Below are positions 1-6,364 of a stretch of 9,091 nt of DNA, one piece after another. The DNA is taken from positions 1 to 9,091 of the forward strand of contig RFPF01000107.1 of assembly GCA_009926295.1 (NCBI GenBank), given 5' to 3'. Origin of the DNA: Planctomycetia bacterium (GTDB lineage: Bacteria > Planctomycetota > Planctomycetia > Pirellulales > UBA1268). The notes beneath the pieces were generated by a model. It was given only the letters and a program-made list of their open reading frames with translations, did no database searches and was not told where the DNA came from. The position numbers and the translations under genes are program-made. Numbering within the stretch: the first letter of the stretch is position 1; each line of letters starts with the position of its first letter.

Positions 1-858
1 TTGTCGGCGGCGACGTTCCTGCCGGACGAGCCGGCAGCCTCCGGCATCCGCGGGGCGGCCCGCAAGGCGGTCGTCGCCCGGAAGCTCGAGCAGGGGCTCG
101 CCGGCCTCGTCGACATGCGGATCATCCGCGAGGTCGCCGGCGAGCAGCTCTGGCGGGTCACGGCACGGACGTCGGCCTTGTCGGGCCTCGACTACGGGGA
201 TTTTTTGGCGGAGGTGCGCCGCCGCGTCGATCCGCTCGTCGCCGCCCGCGATGGAGCGGCGCGGGGGCTTGCCGTGGAATACACCGGCGTGATGCCGCTG
301 GTGAACGCGATCCAGAAGACGCTGCTCCACGACCTGTTTTCGAGTTTTCTCTCCGCGTGCCTCGTGATCACGGCCGTGATGATGGCCGCGGAGCGCAGCG
401 TGGGGGCGGGCCTCGTGGCCATGATTCCCAACGTGTTCCCGATGATCCTCCTCTTCGGCCTCCTCGGCTGGACGCAGCTGCCCCTCGACATCGGCAGCGT
501 GATGACGGCATCGATCGCCCTGGGGATGGCGGTGGACGGCACGTTCCACTTCCTCACCTTCTTCCGGCGCGGCCTCGCGTCCACCACCGACGGCCGCCCC
601 GCCGACCTCCATGCCCGGATCGCGGCGGTTCAGGCGGCGTTTCGCAATTCCGCCGCCGCCCTCACCGAGAGTGCGATGGTGTGCGGCCTGGGGATTCTCG
701 TATTCGCGGGGAGTTCGTTCGCCCCGTCGCGCCGCTTCGCCTGGATGCTCTCCCTGCTCGTGGCCGCCGCGCTCGTCGGCGACCTCGTCCTGCTGCCTGC
801 GCTGCTCACGACCCCGCTCGGTCGATTTTTCAGGATGGCATCTCGACCACCGCCTTGA
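1..858 (+). CDS. RND/MMPL-family transporter, C-terminal part (5' end outside window)
   Basis: This is the last 285 residues of a larger inner-membrane transporter. The frame is open from base 1, so the TTG there is probably not the true start. The fragment begins with a soluble porter-like stretch (about 1-108), then five hydrophobic segments at about 111-130, 134-157, 162-186, 222-240 and 246-270. This matches the end of the second transmembrane repeat of RND/MMPL (HAE-3-like) proteins. The YTGVMPL stretch (94-100) just before the first segment and SIALGMAVDGTFHF (171-184) are typical of the family. The usual charged pair in that helix (VDD in many relatives) is VDG here, so one Asp is missing, which may affect proton coupling. 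Known RND proteins move lipids, hopanoids or drugs; the substrate here cannot be told. The 3' end overlaps the convergent dehydrogenase gene by 29 bases. Family call confident, substrate unknown. Confidence 0.85.
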   Translation: MSAATFLPDEPAASGIRGAARKAVVARKLEQGLAGLVDMRIIREVAGEQLWRVTARTSALSGLDYGDFLAEVRRRVDPLVAARDGAARGLAVEYTGVMPLVNAIQKTLLHDLFSSFLSACLVITAVMMAAERSVGAGLVAMIPNVFPMILLFGLLGWTQLPLDIGSVMTASIALGMAVDGTFHFLTFFRRGLASTTDGRPADLHARIAAVQAAFRNSAAALTESAMVCGLGILVFAGSSFAPSRRFAWMLSLLVAAALVGDLVLLPALLTTPLGRFFRMASRPPP

Positions 859-1861
859 TCACGCCGCTCGCCGGTTCGAGGAACCCGGGAAACGCCCGGA
901 TCGTGTCGGCGAACGGTACGTGATGCGTGATCCAGGGCCGCGTATCGATCCGCCCCGCCTCGATCAGGCCGATGATCCGGGTGAAATCCCGCGGCAGCGC
1001 GTTGCGGCTGGCGAGGAGCGTGATCTCGCGGCGGTGCATCACCGGCGCGTGCGGAAACGAGATCTCCGCCTGCGTGATGCCGACGTACACGACCCGGCCC
1101 CCGAAACTGCAGAACTCCAGGGCGTTCGCCATGCTCACGTTGCTCCCGGTGGCGTCGACGACGAGGTCGCACATCCTCCCGTCGGTGAGCGTTGCCAGGG
1201 TCGCCCCGTCGGAGCCGTCACCTTTCGCTTCGACCGTGTCGGCGATCCCCATCTTCTCGCGGACGAACGCGAGCCGGCTCGCCGCCATGTCCATCACGAT
1301 CACCCGGGCCCCCGAGAGCCTGGCGAATTCGACGGCCGACAGCCCGATCGGGCCGGCGCCGATGACGAGCACGTTTTCGCCGGGCCGGGCCGCCCCCCGG
1401 TCGATGGCATGGCAGCCGATCGCGAGCGTCTCGACCAGGGCGTTCTGTGCGGGCGCGAGCGTGGGCGAAGGGTGCAGTTTCCGGGCTGGCACCGTGAACA
1501 GCGGCCGCAGGCCGCCGTCGCAGTGCACGCCGAGTGTCTGGTGGTGCTCGCAGCAGTTGGTGAGGCCACGCTCGCACGAATAGCACAGCTGGCAGTTGAT
1601 GTAGGGCTCGACGCAGCAGCGGTCGCCGGGCTTCACGTTCGCAACGCCGTCGCCGACCGCCACCACCTCGACGCCCAGTTCATGCCCCGGGATCCGTGGA
1701 TAACTGAAGAACGGCATCTTGCCGAGGTAGCCGCCGTAGTCTGTGCCGCAGATGCCTACGGCATGGACGCGCACGACCGTGTCGCCCGGCCCGGGCGGAG
1801 GCGGCTCGGGTACGTCGATGAAGCGGAACGTCTTCGGCTGTTCGAGGAGCAGGGCTTGCAT
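830..1861 (-). CDS. Zinc-dependent alcohol dehydrogenase, L-galactonate 5-dehydrogenase (LgoD)-like
   Basis: Medium-chain NAD(P)-dependent dehydrogenase of 343 residues, predicted cytosolic. Catalytic zinc ligands are C38, H60-E61 and E144. Structural zinc cysteines are C90, C93, C96 and C104 with classic spacing. The Rossmann motif is GAGPIG (168-173), and D191 at the end of the second strand suggests NAD preference. Stretches PFFSYPR (50-56), TNCC (101-104), GVHCDGG (111-117) and SRNALPRDF (285-293) resemble E. coli LgoD (YjjN) as I remember it, which oxidises L-galactonate to D-tagaturonate. That specificity is inferred; L-threonine-, L-idonate- or other polyol-dehydrogenase activity is possible. 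It is the last gene of the minus-strand sugar cluster, separated from the lactonase gene by about 105-120 bases. Start choice is open: ATG at 1861 fits family alignment, but a TTG at 1876 (five residues longer) lies 5 bases after an AGGA. Confidence 0.88.
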   Translation of the reverse strand: MQALLLEQPKTFRFIDVPEPPPPGPGDTVVRVHAVGICGTDYGGYLGKMPFFSYPRIPGHELGVEVVAVGDGVANVKPGDRCCVEPYINCQLCYSCERGLTNCCEHHQTLGVHCDGGLRPLFTVPARKLHPSPTLAPAQNALVETLAIGCHAIDRGAARPGENVLVIGAGPIGLSAVEFARLSGARVIVMDMAASRLAFVREKMGIADTVEAKGDGSDGATLATLTDGRMCDLVVDATGSNVSMANALEFCSFGGRVVYVGITQAEISFPHAPVMHRREITLLASRNALPRDFTRIIGLIEAGRIDTRPWITHHVPFADTIRAFPGFLEPASGVIKAVVEMPS

Positions 1862-1876
1862 GATGAGATGGTTCAA

Positions 1877-1981
1877 TCGCTTCCTGGGGAAATATGCACC
1901 GGCTCGGGGGCGGCAAAAGTCTCCTCGCGTGGGCCGCGGCGGCCCAATGCTCGTCGAGCGTTCGCCGACCCCCTCACCTCC
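1877..1981. other. Intergenic gap with a GC-rich hairpin, between lactonase and dehydrogenase genes
   Basis: This is the only sizeable gap inside the sugar cluster. It contains a perfect 7-base inverted repeat (TGGGCCG at 1930-1936, three-base loop, CGGCCCA at 1940-1946). No T-run directly follows on either strand, so a strong intrinsic terminator is unlikely. The hairpin could stabilise an mRNA end or mark a processing site. I found no convincing -35/-10 pair, and cannot say whether the dehydrogenase has its own promoter. Confidence 0.35.
1880..1885 (-). promoter_or_regulatory. Candidate ribosome binding site AGGAAG before the dehydrogenase
   Basis: AGGAAG on the minus strand. Its AGGA core sits 5 bases before a TTG at 1876-1874 and 20 bases before the in-frame ATG at 1861-1859. 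The spacing favours the TTG as start, although the codon type favours the ATG. This site is the main evidence for the longer protein. Confidence 0.4.
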
Positions 1982-2824
1982 TTATTCAATTCGTCGTAAG
2001 CCATACACGCGGGAGGTCGTTTCTCCCCAGATCTGCGCTTGCTCTGCGGGATTGAGTGCGGACATGAAGCCGTCGATGATCCCAACAACATCTGCGTATT
2101 CGCCCGAGAGCAGGCACACCGGCCAATCGCTGCCGAACATGAGCCGCTCGGGGCCGAAGGCGGCGAGGGCGACGTCGAGATACGGTGTGAAGTCGGCCCG
2201 CTGCCACTGCCGCCACGCAGCCTCCGTCACGAGCCCCGAAAGTTTGCACGCGACGTTCGGGTGCGCAGCGAGAGCCTCGATGTCGCGCCGCCACTCGGCG
2301 AGCTCGCCGGTCTTGATCCTTGGCTTCGCAAGGTGATCGAGGACGAACGACTGCTCGGGAAGCATGCCGGCGAGTTCGACGGCGGCCGGCAGTTGCTGCG
2401 GATACAAGAGCAGGTCATAGGTGAGACCGAACTGGTGCAGGGCCCGCATGCCCCGCACGAAATCCTCGCCGAGCAGAAACCGCGGATCGGGCTCGTCCTG
2501 CACGACATGCCGCACCCCCACGAACTTGTCGTTCGTGGCGAAGCGGGCGAGTTCCTCGGCCACCCGGTCGTTCCGCAGGTCCACCCAGCCCACGATGCCC
2601 CGGATGAACGCATGGGCGTCCGCGAGCCCGAGCAGCCAGCGGGTCTCCTCGGGCGACTGCCGAGCCTGCACGGCCACGCTCGCGGTCACTCCCTGCGGCC
2701 CCGCGACTGCCGCGAGATCGCGCGGCGCGTAGTCGCGGGCCAGCCGCTCCATCCCCGCACCAATCCACGGATACTCCGCGGGCGAGTATGTCCAGAAATG
2801 CTGGTGGGCGTCGATGCGCATCAT
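1982..2824 (-). CDS. COG3618 amidohydrolase-family sugar lactonase (L-galactono-/L-fucono-lactonase-like)
   Basis: Predicted cytosolic hydrolase of 280 residues, the usual length for the amidohydrolase_2/COG3618 family, whose characterised members open aldonolactones such as L-fucono-, L-galactono- and L-rhamnono-lactone. The N-terminus carries the HxH metal-site motif (H7, H9, in DAHQHFW). Other family marks are GWVDLR (79-84), DHLAKP (163-168), CKLSG (193-197) and GSDWPV (231-236) with the catalytic Asp at 233. Two ATG codons stand in tandem; the first begins one base after the aldo/keto reductase stop, so the two are almost certainly co-translated. Oxidation of an aldose by the neighbouring reductase-family dehydrogenase yields a lactone, and this enzyme would hydrolyse it to the aldonate. 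Family and lactonase role are well supported; the choice between galactonolactone and fuconolactone is inferred from context. Confidence 0.92.
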   Translation of the reverse strand: MMRIDAHQHFWTYSPAEYPWIGAGMERLARDYAPRDLAAVAGPQGVTASVAVQARQSPEETRWLLGLADAHAFIRGIVGWVDLRNDRVAEELARFATNDKFVGVRHVVQDEPDPRFLLGEDFVRGMRALHQFGLTYDLLLYPQQLPAAVELAGMLPEQSFVLDHLAKPRIKTGELAEWRRDIEALAAHPNVACKLSGLVTEAAWRQWQRADFTPYLDVALAAFGPERLMFGSDWPVCLLSGEYADVVGIIDGFMSALNPAEQAQIWGETTSRVYGLRRIE

Positions 2825-2825
2825 C

Positions 2826-3776
2826 TCAATTGTTCTCGGGCAGGCCTTCCGCGTGGCCGACGTTTCGCACCGGGGCGAAGATCGCCTGCACGTCGCGGAG
2901 GAGATCCGTGTCGAGCGGCTCGGCCGCCCACTGGGCCCAGGCTCGGATGTTGGCGGGGTTCGCGCTGCCGGCGACGGTCGTCGCGATGGCGGGGTTCGCG
3001 AGCGCGAACTGCAGGGCGAGTTTCGCGAGCGAGTTCCGGCGGACCCGGCAGAGGTCGGCCGCCGAGCGGGCGGCGGCCTTCACCGCCTCCGGCTCCTTGA
3101 GCCAGGCTGGCAGTGGCGCGTCGGTGAGCAGCCGGGCGCTGAACGGACCGGCGTTCATGACGCCGATACCCTTGGCCTCGAGGTAGGGAATGGTTTCGTC
3201 GGCGAAACGGGTGTTCTGAAGCGTGTATTGGTTGTAGTTGAGCACGCAGTCCACGTCGGCCTGGTCACAGATGAAGCGGAATATCTTCTGTGGATAGCCA
3301 CTGAACCCGATGAACCGCACCTTTCCCGCCTGCTGGACCTTTCGCAGCGCCGGCAGCGTCTCGTCGACGATTCGTTGCATCGGCACGAATTCGATGTCGT
3401 GACAGAGGATGATGTCGAGATGGTCGGTGCCGAGCCGATGGAGCGACACGTCGACGCTTTCGACCACGCGCCTGGCGGAAAAATCGAAGTGTGCAAGGTC
3501 GTAGCGGCCGAGCTTCGTGCACAGGAGGTAGTCGTCGCGCGGCACCGACCTGAGTGCGACGCCGAGGAGCACTTCGCTCATCCCGCGGCCGTAGAACGGG
3601 CTCGTGTCGATGAGATTCATGCCACACTCGAGTGCCGTGCGGACGCTTCCCAAGGCCTCGTCGAGCGTGATCGAGCGGAACTCCTGGCCGAGGGAGCTGG
3701 CGCCGAATGCGAGGACCGGGACGTCGAGTCCCGTCTTCCCGAGCGGGCGCGTGGGCATCACGTGCAGCATGCTCAT
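2826..3776 (-). CDS. Aldo/keto reductase, L-galactose/L-fucose 1-dehydrogenase-like
   Basis: Aldo/keto reductase of 316 residues with the standard catalytic tetrad: D57, Y62, K88 and H126. The stretches RPLGKTG (10-16), GRYDLAHFDFSA (90-101) and ILCHDIEF (123-130) recall plant L-galactose dehydrogenase and bacterial D-threo-aldose/L-fucose dehydrogenases, which oxidise the sugar at C1 to a lactone with NAD(P). The open frame runs upstream to 3968, but that extension lies inside the mutarotase gene and has an arginine-rich shadow composition. The ATG at 3776 overlaps the mutarotase stop as ATGA and leads straight into the family's conserved start. No clear Shine-Dalgarno is seen, so translation is probably coupled to the upstream gene. 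A mutarotase before it and a lactonase after it fit an aldose-to-aldonate module. Substrate (L-galactose or L-fucose) is inferred. Confidence 0.9.
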   Translation of the reverse strand: MSMLHVMPTRPLGKTGLDVPVLAFGASSLGQEFRSITLDEALGSVRTALECGMNLIDTSPFYGRGMSEVLLGVALRSVPRDDYLLCTKLGRYDLAHFDFSARRVVESVDVSLHRLGTDHLDIILCHDIEFVPMQRIVDETLPALRKVQQAGKVRFIGFSGYPQKIFRFICDQADVDCVLNYNQYTLQNTRFADETIPYLEAKGIGVMNAGPFSARLLTDAPLPAWLKEPEAVKAAARSAADLCRVRRNSLAKLALQFALANPAIATTVAGSANPANIRAWAQWAAEPLDTDLLRDVQAIFAPVRNVGHAEGLPENN

Positions 3777-4243
3777 GGGGTAGCGTCGCCCGCGAAGGTC
3801 CGGCAGCCTACCGACAGCAAAAGATTCGCCCATGGCTGGGTGTCGGCGGTCTGGATCGTGAGGACGTGGTCTTCCGACGCGACGGCCTTGTAGAAATCCC
3901 ACTTCACGATCGGCGTGAGCCCGCAGGGCGACTTGGCCGCGGCGAGGATCCGCCGATACTCGCCCCACACCGGGGGATCACCGGGCGTGGCGGCGGCGTA
4001 CGAATCGCCGCGATCGACGCCCATCGTGTGCACCTCGTCGATCCGAACGGCACCGAGGATCGCCTCGAGCACCTGCGCCACGGTCGGCACGCCCGGCATG
4101 AGCTGGAGCGAGACGAGCTCCGCCCGGGGCCCGCGCTTGTTGACCGCTGGGTAGTTGCCGTCGGCGATCAGCACGGTCGAGTGGTGCCCCGACTGGGCGA
4201 GGACGCGGAGGATGTCGGGATGGAGAAGGGGGCCGTTGAGCAT
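3773..4243 (-). CDS. fucU: RbsD/FucU-family sugar mutarotase
   Basis: Small cytosolic protein of 156 residues, a little longer than E. coli FucU (140). RbsD/FucU proteins interconvert sugar anomers, supplying the form used by the next enzyme; FucU acts on L-fucose. Family marks visible are LLHPDILRVLAQSGHH (6-21) with the catalytic-type His at 20, D28 followed by NYP (30-32), an FY pair at 117-118, and a C-terminal TADTQPWANLLL stretch (132-143) matching the conserved region near the E. coli C-terminus, with Trp where a Tyr is common. It starts three bases after the epimerase stop and overlaps the aldo/keto reductase start by four bases, so it sits in a tightly coupled operon. L-galactose differs from L-fucose only by the 6-hydroxyl, so either could be the substrate. 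Family call firm. Confidence 0.9.
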   Translation of the reverse strand: MLNGPLLHPDILRVLAQSGHHSTVLIADGNYPAVNKRGPRAELVSLQLMPGVPTVAQVLEAILGAVRIDEVHTMGVDRGDSYAAATPGDPPVWGEYRRILAAAKSPCGLTPIVKWDFYKAVASEDHVLTIQTADTQPWANLLLSVGCRTFAGDATP

Positions 4244-4246
4244 GGG

Positions 4247-5062
4247 TCATCCTGTCGTGCAGGTGCGGAGGCTTTCGATGGTCGCGCGGGCGGCATCGTC
4301 GGGCGTGGGGAGCGGAAAAACCTCCGCTGAAAGATATCCCCGATAGCCGATCGATTGCAGTGCGGACACGATCGGCTCGGGGTCGGTATGCCCGAGGCCC
4401 ATCGCACGGCGGTTGGAGTCGGCCCAGTGCACGTGGCCGACGAGTTCACCGCACCCGGCGAGCGCCGCAGCCATGTCGGCCTCCTCAAGGTTCATGTGGA
4501 AGAGGTCGCAGAGCAGCTTCACGCCGGCGATCCCACGGTCGCGCAGGAACTCGGCGGCGTCCGCCTGGCGATTGAGGAGGTTCGTCTCGTAGCGGTTGAG
4601 GGGTTCGTACAGCAGCACCTGCCCGTGACGGGCGGCACGGGCACCGAGTTCGTGGAGCGCGTCGGCGAGCATGTCGAGGGCCGTGTGCCTGGGAACGTCG
4701 GCGTCCCAGGCCCCCTGCATCGAACCCACGATCGCCGGAGCCCCGCACCCGCCAGCGGCATCGACGATCGCCACGATGAACTCGCGCGCCGCGGCCCGGA
4801 TGGCGGCGTCGGCGTGGCACACGTGCCACCGATGCCGAACCCAGCCGGCGCCGGTGCCGACGGCCGCGAGCCGGACGCCGTGGGCAGCGAGCAACCGGGA
4901 GACTTCGGCTTCCGGCACATCCGCCGCCGCCCCTGGAAACACCTCGACCGCGTCGAATCCCAGTTCGGCGGCTCGGTGGACACCGTCCGCAAGCCCGCCA
5001 TGGAACACGAACGGACCCCTGGCGGCTTCCGCGGCGAGGCAGAGAGTGACGGCGGATCTCAT
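4247..5062 (-). CDS. Xylose isomerase-like TIM-barrel sugar isomerase/epimerase
   Basis: Protein of 271 residues with the AP_endonuc_2 / xylose isomerase-like TIM-barrel fold (family containing hydroxypyruvate isomerase, D-tagatose 3-epimerase and L-ribulose 3-epimerase). Likely metal ligands are E153 (in YEPLN), D186 (in CDLFHMN), H212 (in VHWAD) and E247 (in SAEVFP). Their spacing is the same as E152/D185/H211/E246 of Pseudomonas D-tagatose 3-epimerase, as I remember it. H189 and a GLGHTD loop (222-227) are also typical. It would interconvert keto and aldo sugars or C3 epimers of ketoses; the substrate cannot be read from sequence. It starts 14 bases after the uxaE-like stop and ends three bases before the mutarotase, so it belongs to the operon, yet it has no obvious step in the proposed L-galactose route. 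Fold certain, function open. Confidence 0.88.
   Translation of the reverse strand: MRSAVTLCLAAEAARGPFVFHGGLADGVHRAAELGFDAVEVFPGAAADVPEAEVSRLLAAHGVRLAAVGTGAGWVRHRWHVCHADAAIRAAAREFIVAIVDAAGGCGAPAIVGSMQGAWDADVPRHTALDMLADALHELGARAARHGQVLLYEPLNRYETNLLNRQADAAEFLRDRGIAGVKLLCDLFHMNLEEADMAAALAGCGELVGHVHWADSNRRAMGLGHTDPEPIVSALQSIGYRGYLSAEVFPLPTPDDAARATIESLRTCTTG
4250..4255 (-). promoter_or_regulatory. Ribosome binding site of the mutarotase gene
   Basis: ACAGGA on the minus strand, six bases before the ATG at 4243. It lies inside the last codons of the upstream epimerase gene, so ribosomes finishing that gene stop next to it. This supports the ATG at 4243 and translational coupling. Confidence 0.55.
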
Positions 5063-5076
5063 GGCGGGGACACCGA

Positions 5077-6327
5077 CTAGGAGCCGATGAACAGCGGCTT
5101 CAGGTGGCGATCGTAGATGTTCTCCGTGACCTGCCTCGCCACGATCTCCCGATTCGACCGCAGCAGGTCGGTGTATCGGCCTCCGTGCCTCGCGGCCACC
5201 TTGAACGACACGTGGAGCAACTGCCGCAGATGCGGATTGAACGCCGGGTTCGTCGGCACGTGCCGGATCGCCGCGGCGAACCGTTGCCCGCTCCAGCCGG
5301 CGACCTCGGCAACCGGGGGAAGTTTCGTGCGATCGATGTCGATCACGGCCGCGTACGGTGCGCAGAACTCATCAACGTGCCCGAGTGCGTAGGCATAGAT
5401 TTCCCGGGAAAGCTCGAGGCCGTCGCCGCCCGCCTCCGCGAGGCCGATCACCTCCTCGAGCCAGGTCGTGCCCGCCGTTTTCAGGTGCACTCCCGCCCCC
5501 GTGGCTGCGAGCGTCCTGCGGATCACGGGATAGAGCGAGAACTTGTCGCTGCCTGAGTGGACCGAGAGCTTGAGCGACTCGGGGAGTCCGTAGTGGCGGG
5601 CCGCGAACGCGCACACGGCCACGTCGTCGGAAAACTCCTGCTCGAATTGCCCGAGGTCGCCGACGTAGTCGACCCCCTTGTTGAACCGGCCCGTGAACTT
5701 CGGCGCGATCGTCTGGAGCGGGATCGATTCCTCCGCGAGAAGCGCAAGGATCACGAGCAGCTGGGGGGGCGTCTGCGGCTCGTCGGTCTCGTCCATGCTG
5801 ACCTCGACCACGACCTCGTCACCGCGGGCGGCCACGATGTGCCTCCAGATCGCCCCGGCCTCGCGGCAGGCGAGCAGGTAGTTTTTCGCGATCGCGGCCA
5901 CGCCCTCCTCCGAGAGCCGGATCACCTTGGCGATCCCGGGCACCGAAACGGGCTTGCCGAGTTCCGGATGGCGGCCCACGAAGGCCCTGACATCGGCCTC
6001 GGGCGCCGGCTTCCCGATCGAGTCTGCCACGTCGATCGTGAAGAAGTCGCTCGACTCGAGGAACCGATCCACCGTCTCCAGGCGGATGTGGTCGGCATCC
6101 ACGAACCACGGGTGGGGCCACCTCCTCGCCGCCACCGCCCGAGCCGCCGCCTCGCGGACGCTCGCCGGCTCGCTGCCGATGAAGGAGTGCTCGCGATTCG
6201 ACTTGTTCCACACCGGCGCCACGACGACACCGGCGGCCGCGAGCTTCTCGAACGCGGCCAGCTGTGCCTCCGCCTCGTGTGCGAAGCGATCGCCGACACC
6301 GAACGAAAACCGGGGGAGCTGTTTCAT
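5077..6327 (-). CDS. uxaE: Tagaturonate epimerase (UxaE) family protein
   Basis: Protein of 416 residues similar to Thermotoga UxaE, a metal-dependent enzyme that epimerises D-tagaturonate to D-fructuronate. Shared marks, compared from memory, are FGVGDR (9-14), DADH (77-80), VSMDETDEPQTP (176-187), KGVDYVGDLGQFE (217-229), LHSGSDKFS-like VHSGSDKFSLYP (256-267), HLKTAGTTWLEE (281-292) and NPHLRQLLHVSF (364-375). The His, Asp and Glu residues in these blocks are probable metal or catalytic residues. The Thermotoga protein has roughly 80 more residues at its N-terminus, so this is a short form. The frame extends to 6414, but that part overlaps gyrB and is Ser/Thr-rich; the ATG at 6327 begins just before the conserved GDR block. 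No clear Shine-Dalgarno is visible. It follows gyrB by 37 bases. Family assignment strong; exact keto-sugar acid substrate inferred. Confidence 0.85.
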   Translation of the reverse strand: MKQLPRFSFGVGDRFAHEAEAQLAAFEKLAAAGVVVAPVWNKSNREHSFIGSEPASVREAAARAVAARRWPHPWFVDADHIRLETVDRFLESSDFFTIDVADSIGKPAPEADVRAFVGRHPELGKPVSVPGIAKVIRLSEEGVAAIAKNYLLACREAGAIWRHIVAARGDEVVVEVSMDETDEPQTPPQLLVILALLAEESIPLQTIAPKFTGRFNKGVDYVGDLGQFEQEFSDDVAVCAFAARHYGLPESLKLSVHSGSDKFSLYPVIRRTLAATGAGVHLKTAGTTWLEEVIGLAEAGGDGLELSREIYAYALGHVDEFCAPYAAVIDIDRTKLPPVAEVAGWSGQRFAAAIRHVPTNPAFNPHLRQLLHVSFKVAARHGGRYTDLLRSNREIVARQVTENIYDRHLKPLFIGS

Positions 6328-6364
6328 CGAAGCGTGTCTTGGAGCCGCGACCTCGGACTCGGTG

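Noticed and set aside
1888..1916. Possible promoter (TTGCCG ... CATATT) upstream of the dehydrogenase
   Set aside because: The boxes match consensus poorly and the spacing is about 14 bases, too short for a standard sigma-70 promoter.
611..1999. A 462-codon plus-strand open frame over the zinc dehydrogenase
   Set aside because: Low-complexity Arg/Ala/Asp-rich translation with no domain; the opposite strand encodes a dehydrogenase with all zinc ligands.
3777..3968. N-terminal extension of the aldo/keto reductase by 64 codons
   Set aside because: It lies within the mutarotase gene, is Arg-rich, and the ATG at 3776 fits both the family start and an ATGA overlap.
2826..4243. Pure L-fucose degradation module
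   Set aside because: Mutarotase, dehydrogenase and lactonase would fit, but no fuconate dehydratase or 2-keto-3-deoxy-fuconate enzyme is present, while LgoD-like and UxaE-like genes are. Kept as the alternative reading rather than the main call.
4621..4710. Two inverted repeats (7-base stems at 4621-4642 and 4688-4710)
   Set aside because: Both lie inside the coding sequence of the TIM-barrel epimerase, have no T-run, and are expected by chance in DNA this GC-rich.
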